Part shown: positions 26,831 to 36,259 of the stretch, piece by piece
Numbering within the stretch: position 1 is the stretch's first letter
How the letters are laid out: every line of letters starts with the position of its first letter
From: Thermoguttaceae bacterium
Lineage (GTDB): Bacteria; Planctomycetota; Planctomycetia; Pirellulales; Thermoguttaceae
Assembly (NCBI GenBank): GCA_017405595.1
Contig: JAFRAC010000015.1
Span: 62,001 to 126,000, forward strand
Reading direction: 5' to 3'
Length of the DNA stretch: 64,000 nucleotides
The notes under the pieces: model-generated
Told to the model about the DNA's origin: nothing
Seen by the model: the letters and a program-made list of their open reading frames with translations, nothing else
Databases searched by the model: none
Made by a program: the position numbers and the translations under genes

Positions 26831-27174
26831 TTACCTATCGACAAAGTTTGAGTTCCGTTTTGGGTTGCGGCCGTTCTTTCTTTCAACAAGGACGACTTCA
26901 ACAAAACGGAGCGGGGGGCTTAGGGAAATTGTGAAAGGGGGAGGTTCTCTTTTCCGCGGTGCTTTCGGCGCCGGTCCGCGCGCGGGGGTTGTGACGATCT
27001 TCCCGGCCGGGCAGCGGAATTCGCAGGGTTGTTCAAGAGAACCGTTGTTTTTTTGAGGTTACGAAACAGCCGCGTTCGCCGGTCTTTTTCGCTGGCGGGG
27101 TCTTTCCGCCCCGGCGAAATCCGCCGACCGCCGCTGTCTCGGTGTCCGCAATATCTCGGGAGGAAATTCGAGAT

Positions 27175-28080
27175 ATGGCAGGCCAAAAACCGATTATCGC
27201 GATTAACGCCGATTATAAAACCGGCAAAAGCCCTTATCCTTCTACCAGCTATCTTTTTACCGGCTACTTTGAAGCCGTGATTAAAGCCGGGGGTGTTCCG
27301 ATCATTCTGCCCCCCTATCAGAACGAGCAGGATATCGATCAGGTTCTCGACATGGTCGACGGCGTGATCATGGTCGGCGGAGCCGACATCGACCCGCGCC
27401 GCGACGGCTACATGCTTCACCCTTCGATTCACCTGATGTCCCCTGTGCGCGAGACGTTCGACCGCGCTCTGATCAAGAAGGTTTACGAGCGCCGGATTCC
27501 GTTCTACGGAATCGGGGCGGGAATGCAGCTGCTCAACGTCACGCTCGGAGGAACCCTTTTCCTCCATATTGCCGAAGATATTGCCTCGGCGCTTCCGCAC
27601 CGCGATGCGCACGACCCGTATCACCGGCACGCGCTGGTCGTTGAACCCGGCTCGCTGCTGGACCGTGTTTACGGCGATAACGCCATCCTGGTCAACAGCA
27701 TGCACCACATGGCGGTCGACGATGTCGCCGACGGTTTCCTGGCGACCGGCAAATGCCCCGATTCGGTCATCGAGGCGATCGAGTATATCCGGGACGACTG
27801 GTTCGCGTTCGGCACGCAGTTCCATCCCGAAGCGGTTTCGGCAACCGTACTCGACCTGCGGATCTTCGGCGAGTTTATTGCCGGCGTCGTCCGCTGCTCG
27901 AAAAAACAGCTCGACCTCTGCTTCGCCGACGAGTCGGTTCAGCCTGTCACCAAGGCGCCGAACAAGCCGGTCAAGGAGCGGAACCGCAAAAAGGCCGCCG
28001 AACTGTTCCCCGACTCGGCCGCGAAATCTCCCGCTCCGAAACGCGCGGCCAAGAAGGCCCGTTCCCTTTCGGCACGGTAA
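27175..28080 (+). CDS. class I glutamine amidotransferase-like (peptidase C26) protein lacking the nucleophile cysteine
   Basis: The fold matches gamma-glutamyl-GABA hydrolases (PuuD family): VGGADIDP at 68-74, the nucleophile-elbow region at 112-120, and FHPEA at 216-220, which keeps His217 and Glu219. In active enzymes the elbow reads GxCRGMQ; here it is GIGAGMQLL, so Gly114 stands at the cysteine position. Hydrolysis by the usual mechanism should not be possible. The C-terminal 45 residues are a Lys/Ala/Arg-rich tail. ATG 27175 has GGGAGGA upstream. A binding or regulatory role, or a different chemistry, is likely; the true function is unknown. Confidence 0.85.
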   Translation: MAGQKPIIAINADYKTGKSPYPSTSYLFTGYFEAVIKAGGVPIILPPYQNEQDIDQVLDMVDGVIMVGGADIDPRRDGYMLHPSIHLMSPVRETFDRALIKKVYERRIPFYGIGAGMQLLNVTLGGTLFLHIAEDIASALPHRDAHDPYHRHALVVEPGSLLDRVYGDNAILVNSMHHMAVDDVADGFLATGKCPDSVIEAIEYIRDDWFAFGTQFHPEAVSATVLDLRIFGEFIAGVVRCSKKQLDLCFADESVQPVTKAPNKPVKERNRKKAAELFPDSAAKSPAPKRAAKKARSLSAR

Positions 28081-28242
28081 AAGCAAAAGTTCCGGAACAC
28101 GCGCTTCGGCCTTTCCGCCGAACCCGGCCCGCCTGCAGCGGGCGGGTCATACGGGGAAAGACCGGCTCTACCCCTTCCCCCGAAAAGGGGAAGAGGGTAA
28201 AATCGTTCCAGCAAACCGCCTGTAACCACAAGGGGGCAGACT

Positions 28243-28590
28243 ATGGCAGAAAAAACGATCTTCAAAAAGATTATCGACAAGGAGATCCCCGCCGATATCG
28301 TCTACGAAGACGACACGTGCCTCGCGTTCCGCGACATCGCGCCGCAGGCGCCGACACACATCGTGGTGATCCCGAAAAAAGAGCTCCGTTCGACCAACGA
28401 CATCACCGAAGAGGACGCTCCGCTCATCGGGCATCTGTACTGCGTGATGAACAAACTCGCACAGAGCGAGGGGATCGCCGAGGGCGGATACCGGATCGTC
28501 TCGAACTGCGGGCCCGATGCCTGTCAGACGGTTCCGCACCTTCACTATCACCTGATCGGCGGCCGCAAGTTCGGCTGGCCTCCGGGGTAA
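28243..28590 (+). CDS. hinT: histidine-triad nucleotide-binding protein
   Basis: HIT proteins hydrolyse nucleoside phosphoramidates and adenylated lysines. The 115-residue protein has the triad HLHYH (99-103) followed by LIGG, and ADIVYEDD near the N-terminus. Length is normal. It lies 8 bases before nadK on the same strand, so the pair is probably one operon. The 162-base gap before it holds GC-rich hairpins without a clear T run. Confidence 0.93.
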   Translation: MAEKTIFKKIIDKEIPADIVYEDDTCLAFRDIAPQAPTHIVVIPKKELRSTNDITEEDAPLIGHLYCVMNKLAQSEGIAEGGYRIVSNCGPDACQTVPHLHYHLIGGRKFGWPPG

Positions 28591-28597
28591 AGAATCG

Positions 28598-29506
28598 ATG
28601 GCAGCCCGAAAGCGAAACACCGACGCGCCCGGCGCAAACGGACCGGCGCCTTCCCGCGCCCGGGTCATCTGGCTCGGCAACGGGGGCCGTGTGTCCGTGC
28701 CCGAAACCGCGGCGCGCCTCCTGCCGGAACTGAAAAAACGCGTGCGGATCGCTGCCGAAGATTTTACCGGCACCGCCGACATGTCGCGTGTGAAAGCCGA
28801 TTATGCCATTGTCCTCGGCGGGGACGGTTCGGTTCTGCGCGCGATTCACCAGCTCGGAAAAAACCAGATTCCGATCATCGCGGTCAACGTCGGCACGCTG
28901 GCGTTCCTCTCGAGCCTGAAACCGGACGAACTGATTCCGTTCCTCGACGCGAACGATTTCCGCGCGTTTTCGATCCAGAAGAACGTGCTTCTGGAATGCT
29001 CCCTCTGGCGGAAGAAGGGGAAACATTCCGAAACGCTCGCGGCGAAAAAGCTCGCGGTCAACGAAGTCGCGCTGCGCGGCGGCGCCCCGTTTAACATTCT
29101 GCATGTGGAGCTTTCGGTCGACGGGGAACCGGCCACGACGTACCACGGCGACGGGGTCCTGATCAGCACCTCGATCGGTTCGACCGCCCACAACCTTTCG
29201 TCGGGCGGCCCGATCATCCGGCACGGGCTCGACGTGGTGGTGATCTCCCCGCTGAACCCGCACGCGCTCAGCTACCGGCCGGTGGTCGATTCGGCGGAAC
29301 GCACCTACGAGTTCCGTGTCCTGAACCGCGAAATGTTCGCCGTGACCGACGGCGACTCGTCGCTCACCGTTTATCCGGGCGACCGGGTCGTCATCCGGCG
29401 CGCCGATTTCCCCCTGCAGCTGGTCCGGCTTCCCGAACGGGGCTATTACAGCACCCTGCGCGAAAAACTCGGCTGGAGCGGTCAGATGGGGGTCTTCCGC
29501 GATTAG
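28598..29506 (+). CDS. nadK: NAD kinase
   Basis: NadK makes NADP from NAD. The 302-residue protein has the ATP motif GGDGS (74-78), VNVGTLAFLS in place of the usual NxGxLGFLT, and GDGVLISTSIGSTAHNLSSG, the NAD-binding core. Length and order of motifs are normal. It follows hinT closely; no gene is cotranscribed after it, because the next gene faces it from the other strand. Confidence 0.93.
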   Translation: MAARKRNTDAPGANGPAPSRARVIWLGNGGRVSVPETAARLLPELKKRVRIAAEDFTGTADMSRVKADYAIVLGGDGSVLRAIHQLGKNQIPIIAVNVGTLAFLSSLKPDELIPFLDANDFRAFSIQKNVLLECSLWRKKGKHSETLAAKKLAVNEVALRGGAPFNILHVELSVDGEPATTYHGDGVLISTSIGSTAHNLSSGGPIIRHGLDVVVISPLNPHALSYRPVVDSAERTYEFRVLNREMFAVTDGDSSLTVYPGDRVVIRRADFPLQLVRLPERGYYSTLREKLGWSGQMGVFRD

Positions 29507-29571
29507 CCGCGGCCGGCCGGCCGTCGTTTCCCGGTCTCCGGCGTCGGGAACCCGGCCGCTAAGGCGAACCG

Positions 29572-31113
29572 CTAGTCGGTAAAAATCAGCGAGTAAAGAT
29601 CGGCTTCGCAAAGATAGAATTTCAGGACGACCGGCTTTCCGGCAAGGGACGAAACATCTTTCGATCCGTTCCAGGAAACGCGCCGGTCGAGCGAATCGCC
29701 GTAAATCATATCGCACTCATCCTTCGTAAATCCCGGAACCGGCGTTCCGTCGGGCCCGCAGATTTCGACGTGAATCGATCCGAAACCGCTCGTCGCGGCG
29801 TTGACCGAAAGCTCTTTTCCCGTAAAGGTCAGCGGCGCGGTCGTCACGAGCCCCGGCTTCGTCTTGGCGTGGAGCGACGCGAACCCGTCGATGCGGAGTG
29901 CGTAACGCCGGCAGCGCAGATCGTATCCGGTAAAGGACGATTCGGTGACGTAGAACGACAGTTCCCGCCCCTCGTCGTCTTCCGGCGACGGCGTTTCGAC
30001 GATGCCGGCGCCGATGTAATTGTCGCCGTATCCCCAGTTATACTGGGTCTTAAGGCCGGGCGCGAGAAACACGTCGTTCGAGAGGCGGAAAAGATACCCG
30101 TCGCGGGAAAAGAAGAAAACCGAGTCGGGCGTGACCGTGCCGAAACGCGGATTGACTTTCATGCGGATCGCGCGTTCCTCCTGTTCCGGCAGAAGCCGGA
30201 ACGATTCCGTCACCCCGTTATCGTTGTATCGGGCGGGAAACCCGATATAGATCTGCGGGGCGCGGTAATACGGCTGAATCTGGTTTGTGTAAAATTCGCC
30301 GTGATTCGTTTTCGGCACGCTTTCCGCCGGAACGTTGATCATCCTCTCTTTCGTCCAATGGAGAAAATCATCGGAAACCGCCCTTTCGGCGGAACGGAAT
30401 CCCCGGGGATCCCAGACGCGGTAATAGAGGACATATTTCCCCTCCTTCACCGACCAGAACGCGACGTTTTGCGAGTCGAACGCGTTCGGCGTTCCCGGCA
30501 CGTAAACGGGCTGGCCGTCGTTTTTCGGGACCCAGTGAATTCCGTCGGCCGACGTCCAGACCCACATTCTGCCGTCCAGGCCGCTGGCGACCGCCTTGAA
30601 CCGCTCTTCCGGCAGCGAGTCCGGGTTTTCGTCGAGGAACGGATTGAAATTCATGTAATGCGCCACGATGATATTGTTTTCGGTCGAACCGCCCCATTCG
30701 ACCAGATGAAGCGGGCGGTAGGGCCAATCGATGCCGTTCTTGCTTTCGAGATAGCAGACGTTCATGTTTTTGACGTCCCAGGGAGTGATATTCTCCCCGG
30801 GTGTCGCGACATAGTACATCCGGTAGACTTCTTCGGCCGGATCGTAAACCACGGTATGAAACTTCGAGCCGGCGCCTTCCCAGGCGCGGTTGCGCGTATC
30901 GCTCAGCTCTTTGCGGACCGGCTGATGAACGAGAATCTCGGCGTTTTCCATCGACGCGATCAGGAAACTCTCGTCCAGAAAGAGCTGCCGCTCCGACCCG
31001 ATATCGACGGGCGCGGAAGAGTTTTCCGAAACCTGCGGGGGCTCTTCCGCGGCGGTGAACAATGAAACACACAAGGACAAAAGAAAGAAACCCGGCAAAA
31101 CGATTGTTTTCAT
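29572..31113 (-). CDS. secreted beta-propeller protein resembling GH43/GH32-type glycosidases
   Basis: ATG 31113 (GGAGAAG 7 bases upstream) gives 513 residues with a signal peptide ending near AAEEPP. The body has repeated strands ending in W-rich turns, such as DGIHWVPK, DFLHWTK and FFFSRDGYLFRLSND, typical of the five-bladed propeller of GH43/GH32-like enzymes. I do not see the full catalytic triad with certainty, so activity is open. A C-terminal beta-sandwich of about 110 residues follows. Probably exported and acting on polysaccharide; the GH78 gene at 59383 fits such a lifestyle. Confidence 0.65.
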   Translation of the reverse strand: MKTIVLPGFFLLSLCVSLFTAAEEPPQVSENSSAPVDIGSERQLFLDESFLIASMENAEILVHQPVRKELSDTRNRAWEGAGSKFHTVVYDPAEEVYRMYYVATPGENITPWDVKNMNVCYLESKNGIDWPYRPLHLVEWGGSTENNIIVAHYMNFNPFLDENPDSLPEERFKAVASGLDGRMWVWTSADGIHWVPKNDGQPVYVPGTPNAFDSQNVAFWSVKEGKYVLYYRVWDPRGFRSAERAVSDDFLHWTKERMINVPAESVPKTNHGEFYTNQIQPYYRAPQIYIGFPARYNDNGVTESFRLLPEQEERAIRMKVNPRFGTVTPDSVFFFSRDGYLFRLSNDVFLAPGLKTQYNWGYGDNYIGAGIVETPSPEDDEGRELSFYVTESSFTGYDLRCRRYALRIDGFASLHAKTKPGLVTTAPLTFTGKELSVNAATSGFGSIHVEICGPDGTPVPGFTKDECDMIYGDSLDRRVSWNGSKDVSSLAGKPVVLKFYLCEADLYSLIFTD

Positions 31114-31277
31114 TCGCGATCTTCTCCGGCGCTGACCAGCAGCAAAAACGACATCCTTCCGCTCCAAAACAGGCCGGCCGGTGCGGAAGACGGACGGCCG
31201 GATCATTGTAACCGATCCGCCGCGCGGAATCAATCCGCGCGCCGCGCGCCAGCTCTTCCCAATTGAGGGTTATCCTC

Positions 31278-31283
31278 TATAAT
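31278..31283 (+). promoter_or_regulatory. -10 box of the mdh-asnB promoter
   Basis: Perfect TATAAT 84 bases before mdh. No good -35 at the expected distance (CTTCCC), so only the -10 is claimed. Confidence 0.35.
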
Positions 31284-31288
31284 GATAG

Positions 31289-32308
<1,020 letters not shown>

Positions 32309-32320
32309 CCCCTCCCCCCG

Positions 32321-34255
32321 ATGTGCGGCATCTGCGGTTATCTGTGGCTCCCCGGCGGGAAAGAGATCGGGCGCTCCCTGTTCGAGCGCATGACCGATTC
32401 CCTCTCCCACCGGGGCCCCGACGACCGCGGCGTTTTTTATACACGTCCGGAAGAGCAGGGCGCGGGCGCGCCGGGTGCGGCGCTCGGGCACCGGCGCCTT
32501 TCGATTCTCGACCTTTCGCCGCAGGGCCGCCAGCCGATGGCCTCGGCCGACGGCACTCTTCAGCTCGTCTTTAACGGCGAAATCTACAACTACATTGAAC
32601 AGCGCGCCGAACTGGAAAAGCGCGGATACACGTTCCGGACCGGAACCGACACCGAGGTCGTCATCGCGCTTTACCGCGAATACGGGGAAGATTTCGCGGC
32701 GAAACTCAGCGGCATGTTCGCGATCGGCCTGTGGGACGCCGCCGCGCGGAAACTCCTTCTTCTGCGCGACCGGCTCGGGAAGAAACCTCTCTTCTACCGG
32801 GAAGAGACCGGCCGCCTTATCTTCGCCAGCGAACTGAACACGCTGCGGCTCGCGCCGGATATACCGGCCGATCTCGATCTGATCGCGCTCGACGAATACC
32901 TGACCTATCAGTATGTGCCGCACCCGCGGAGCATCTTCCGGGGGATCAAAAAGCTCCCCCCCGGCACCCTCGGCGTCTGGACCCCGGAAACCGGACTTGC
33001 CATACGCCCCTATTGGGAACCGGACTGGAACCGCGAAGATGACCGCCCCTACGAAGAGTGGCTCGGACTGCTGCGCGAAAAGCTGACCCGCGCCGTGGAA
33101 ATCCGGCTCCGGAGCGACGTGCCGCTGGGCGCGTTCCTTTCGGGGGGAATCGACTCGACGATCGTCGCCGGACTGATGCAGCGGATTTCCCCGCAAAGAA
33201 TCAAAACCTACTCGATCGGGTTCGCGCAGAAGGAATACGACGAAACCCCCGTCGCCCGGCAGACCGCCGCGCGGCTCGGCACCGAACACCACGAGCTTTT
33301 CATCGAGCCGGAGATGGAAACGCTCCTTCCCCTCATCGCGCGCCAGTACGGCGAACCGTTCGCCGACAGTTCCGCGATTCCGTGCCGGCTGATGTGCGAA
33401 TTGACCCGCAAAGAGGTCACCGTCGCCCTTTCGGGGGACGGGGGGGACGAACTCTTCGCCGGCTACGACCGGTACAAGGCGGTTGCGCTCAGCCGCGCGA
33501 TCGACCGGTTCCCGCTGGCCCTGCGCCGGTTTTTCGCCGGGCCGGTCCGCGCGTGCATCCCCGCCTCGACCCGCCAGCGTTCCCTCCCCCGCCGCCTTAA
33601 ACGGTTCCTGGAAGGGCTGACAATGCCCCCCGCCGAACGGTACCTGCAATGGATCGCCATCTTTAACCGCGCGCGGCGCGCCGAATTGTACAGCAGCGAT
33701 TTCCAAACCGGACTCGCCCGGCAGGCCGCCGAAGAAGAGCCCGGCTACGACGCGCTCGGCTGGCTGACCCGCGCAATGGAAAACTGCCGGAACCGGGATT
33801 TCGTCACACAGATCAGCCTGACCGACATCCAGACCTATCTGCCGGGGGACATTCTGGCCAAGATGGACATCGCCTCGATGACCTGGGGGCTCGAAGTCCG
33901 TTCGCCGATCCTCGACGACGACGTGCTCGATCTGGCGCTCCGGATTCCGCTGAAAGACAAGATTCGGGGAAAGAAGGGGAAAGCGATTCTCCGCGACGCG
34001 TTCCGCGAATTTCTGCCGCCGGAACTCGACAACCGCCCGAAAACCGGGTTCGGCGTTCCGCTCGACCACTGGTTCCGGGGCCCGCTCAAAGAGAGTGCCC
34101 GCGCCATTCTGACCGACCCGGCCAACCCCGCCGCCCCTTACTTTAAAAAGGAGACCGTCGCGCGGCTCCTCAGCGAACACTTCACCGGCACCTTCGACCA
34201 CGCCGCCCGGATCTGGGCGCTGCTGGTACTGACGGAATTTTTAAAGGGGGTTTAA
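32321..34255 (+). CDS. asnB: glutamine-hydrolysing asparagine synthase
   Basis: AsnB makes asparagine from aspartate using glutamine nitrogen. The 644-residue protein begins MCGICGY, so Cys2 is the glutaminase nucleophile. The N-terminal amidotransferase domain runs to about 215, with SHRGPDDRG and GHRRLSILD. The synthase domain holds the pyrophosphate loop LSGGIDST (about 268-275). It is close to the mdh gene and probably cotranscribed. AsnB homologues also build exopolysaccharides or peptides, so the exact product is inferred. It borders the AT-rich island. Confidence 0.92.
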   Translation: MCGICGYLWLPGGKEIGRSLFERMTDSLSHRGPDDRGVFYTRPEEQGAGAPGAALGHRRLSILDLSPQGRQPMASADGTLQLVFNGEIYNYIEQRAELEKRGYTFRTGTDTEVVIALYREYGEDFAAKLSGMFAIGLWDAAARKLLLLRDRLGKKPLFYREETGRLIFASELNTLRLAPDIPADLDLIALDEYLTYQYVPHPRSIFRGIKKLPPGTLGVWTPETGLAIRPYWEPDWNREDDRPYEEWLGLLREKLTRAVEIRLRSDVPLGAFLSGGIDSTIVAGLMQRISPQRIKTYSIGFAQKEYDETPVARQTAARLGTEHHELFIEPEMETLLPLIARQYGEPFADSSAIPCRLMCELTRKEVTVALSGDGGDELFAGYDRYKAVALSRAIDRFPLALRRFFAGPVRACIPASTRQRSLPRRLKRFLEGLTMPPAERYLQWIAIFNRARRAELYSSDFQTGLARQAAEEEPGYDALGWLTRAMENCRNRDFVTQISLTDIQTYLPGDILAKMDIASMTWGLEVRSPILDDDVLDLALRIPLKDKIRGKKGKAILRDAFREFLPPELDNRPKTGFGVPLDHWFRGPLKESARAILTDPANPAAPYFKKETVARLLSEHFTGTFDHAARIWALLVLTEFLKGV

Positions 34256-34322
34256 AGTGGTGAGATTTGTCTTTGTGAGATGTTTCCGGTTTACATTGCC
34301 CTCATTTTTTAGGTATCATGTT

Positions 34323-35075
34323 CTAGTCAAGGTCGTAACGGAGGCCCTCTTGACCGTATTCTTCTACTTCGTTCTCATAAAAGCCATAATTTTCATTTAC
34401 ACTAGAACTGGGACGAAGTTCGATACCCGTCAAATTGTTCTCATCGTACCAATTCTTGAATACCTGATCCGCCATGACTTTACTCCAAATCCCTAAGGGT
34501 AAAAAAATATTGTTTTTATTCCATGTGGATTCTTCGAGATATACACCCGTATACTTGTCTATTGTACCAGCGTCATGGTTTAAGGGAATCATGCAAAACC
34601 CGCACAATGGAGAAACAGGCGGACAAAAAACAGCCTTTGACTTTTTATAGTCCATCTTTGCGCCATCAACTACTAAATCACACCAATAGTATGATGGACA
34701 AGGCGGAAGCTTACCCTTTCTAACTCCGTTGTGAGTTACAACCTTCAAGATTTCAATTTTTCGGAATGCCTCTATGCCTGTTAGACCGGCATCTTTGTAT
34801 AAGTTCATAGCATGTTCCGAAAAATACAGACCCGTTCCCCCAACTATAATATCTCCAAAATACGGTTTCGCCAGGTGAATCTCCCGTCTCAATGGGGGAA
34901 GCGGATATGTCCGCAAGCAATGGTGACAAACTGGGCAGAAAGGCTCATGGTGATCGTCGAAATTGGGGAATAACGGATCGTTAATATCCCTATCGTAATC
35001 CTTGAGATATGTGCTGATTTCATTTTCGGGCCAAACGTTAGGTGTCCACTTGTCAGACACTACATAAAAGTTCAT
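34323..35075 (-). CDS. CxxC-containing protein of unknown function, paralogue A
   Basis: I do not recognise this 250-residue protein. It begins MNFYVVSD and has a first cysteine group, CPVCHHC, near residue 50 and a second, CGFC, near residue 160. Between them lies HLAKPYFGDII. It shares with its neighbour (35274-35981) the stretches HNGVRKGKLPPCPSYYWCDL / VVDGA and the ending YDENNLTGIELRPSSS. The layout recalls the double-CxxCG proteins of Myxococcus, some of which are immunity proteins (SitI6), but this link is only by architecture. The gene is visibly AT-rich, unlike its surroundings, so it looks acquired. SD AAGAAGG precedes ATG. Confidence 0.65.
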   Translation of the reverse strand: MNFYVVSDKWTPNVWPENEISTYLKDYDRDINDPLFPNFDDHHEPFCPVCHHCLRTYPLPPLRREIHLAKPYFGDIIVGGTGLYFSEHAMNLYKDAGLTGIEAFRKIEILKVVTHNGVRKGKLPPCPSYYWCDLVVDGAKMDYKKSKAVFCPPVSPLCGFCMIPLNHDAGTIDKYTGVYLEESTWNKNNIFLPLGIWSKVMADQVFKNWYDENNLTGIELRPSSSVNENYGFYENEVEEYGQEGLRYDLD

Positions 35076-35101
35076 TCTGTTTCCCTTCTTAAGAAGTTGT
35101 G

Positions 35102-35210
35102 TCCCCAACAAAAAGAGCAGGAAAAACTCTCTGATTGTGTCTGCAAATTATCCTGTCGAAGCGGTCAGAACAGACTTCGTGAGGGATTTGGAGAGTCTCT
35201 TTGTTGGGGA
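35102..35210 (-). repeat. nested inverted repeats in the spacer between paralogues
   Basis: Three nested pairs: TCCCCAACAAA (35102-35112) with TTTGTTGGGGA (35200-35210), ACTCTC (35126-35131) with GAGAGT (35191-35196), and GTCTG (35139-35143) with CAGAC (35171-35175). A competing CGAAG/CTTCG hairpin lies inside. On the minus strand this would be a folded leader of paralogue A. Confidence 0.55.
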
Positions 35211-35273
35211 ATGGTTGGGCATACGTTGTTTGGGAGCACCTATGTCTTATGTATACCATACGATAATTTAACA

Positions 35274-35981
35274 CTACCGAATGGGAAATGTCGCCATTCC
35301 GTCGTGAATATAGTCTTCTCTATAATCTTGTTCGGGAATAAAACTACACCCTGGCAGAAGCTGATTTTCTTCAAACCAATCCTTAAATTTCTCGTCTACA
35401 GCATATATGCCTGATTTACCCAGTACAATAAAAACATTATTATCTTTCCAGCGTGTTTGATCAATAAAATAACCATTCCATTTCACAAGACCTAGATTTC
35501 CCGAAAGGTCCTCCTTATAAGGTTCCTGCGTTGGAAACATACAGTAATGACAAAATTCAGGCCTATGAAAAACAGCTCTTGATTTCTTCAAATCGATTGC
35601 AGCACCATCGACCACAACATCGGCTAAAAAATAACGAGGCGGTTCAGGCAAATTGGCTTTTCGAACGCCGTTGTGCGTTTTTATTTTATTCAGCGTAACT
35701 TCTCTAAAATTTTCGATCCCCTTCAAACCAGACTTATCGAATAAATTCCTAAAACGTTCCGTAACATAAATAAACTCAAAATCATAGACTATGTCGCAAA
35801 AATATGGCTTTGCAACGCCCAAATCGACATTAAGAGGTAGTACAACATAAGGTCTAAGTTGTCTCCCACAATACGGACAGAATGGAGGGCATGTCTTATC
35901 ATATAACCGTCCATCAGTAATAACGTCATTATAGTCCCAAAAATTTTTAGTTCTCAATGGTCTGATAATATAGAAATTCAT
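35274..35981 (-). CDS. CxxC-containing protein of unknown function, paralogue B
   Basis: This 235-residue protein is the tandem paralogue of 34323-35075. It begins MNFYIIRP, has CPYCG near residue 35, VTERFRNLFDKSGLKGIE near 74-91 and a second group FCHYCMFP near 150. The C-terminal part, FKDWFEENQL, matches paralogue A. The two cysteine pairs suggest zinc binding. Tandem divergent copies in an AT-rich island, with a decayed frame just beyond (36013-36165), are typical of immunity-gene arrays beside polymorphic toxins, but no toxin is present here. Function unknown. Confidence 0.65.
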   Translation of the reverse strand: MNFYIIRPLRTKNFWDYNDVITDGRLYDKTCPPFCPYCGRQLRPYVVLPLNVDLGVAKPYFCDIVYDFEFIYVTERFRNLFDKSGLKGIENFREVTLNKIKTHNGVRKANLPEPPRYFLADVVVDGAAIDLKKSRAVFHRPEFCHYCMFPTQEPYKEDLSGNLGLVKWNGYFIDQTRWKDNNVFIVLGKSGIYAVDEKFKDWFEENQLLPGCSFIPEQDYREDYIHDGMATFPIR

Positions 35982-36012
35982 ATTTTACTTTCACTTTATA
36001 CATTCAGGCTCT

Positions 36013-36165
36013 TTACTTAACATACTGAACCCAATTTCCTAAACCTATGTCTGTAAGCCATTTTGAGAAATCGCTTGCAAAATCAGGAAAGTTTTCAACA
36101 ACTCGGAATGTCTGTATACATCTTTTAAGAGTTCGGCAAATTCTTTTCCGGAAGAGGTTAAATCA
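36013..36165 (-). pseudogene. frameshifted gene remnant
   Basis: Two adjacent minus-strand frames join with one base shift near TTGTTG (about 36093-36098): first FDLTSSGKEFAELLKD then, in the next frame, FPDFASDFSKWLTDIGLG ending NWVQYVK and a stop at 36013. They read as one former C-terminus. The remnant lies just upstream of paralogue B in the AT-rich island. I do not recognise the family. Confidence 0.4.
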
Positions 36166-36218
36166 AACGCACAACCCGCGGCGCCGGCCGCCGCGGGGAT
36201 CGGGCGCTTAAAGACAAC

Positions 36219-36250
36219 CGCCCCTGCGGGGCTTTCGTCCCGCAGGGGCG
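36219..36250 (-). terminator. terminator after glgC
   Basis: Perfect 12-base-pair stem CGCCCCTGCGGG (36219-36230) with CCCGCAGGGGCG (36239-36250); on the minus strand it is followed by GTTGTCTTT. It lies 9 bases after the glgC stop and marks the right edge of the AT-rich island. Confidence 0.75.
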
Positions 36251-36259
36251 TGCGTGTTT

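Larger units (their letters stand above)
26472..27174. other. 703-base divergent intergenic region with two opposed promoters
   Basis: No convincing gene; a 91-codon minus-strand frame at 26534-26809 looks non-coding. Back-to-back promoters lie at 26757-26784 (minus) and 26803-26830 (plus). The plus-strand leader to the amidotransferase homologue is about 340 bases long and contains a run of seven T's at 27048-27054 behind a weak stem. Confidence 0.5.
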
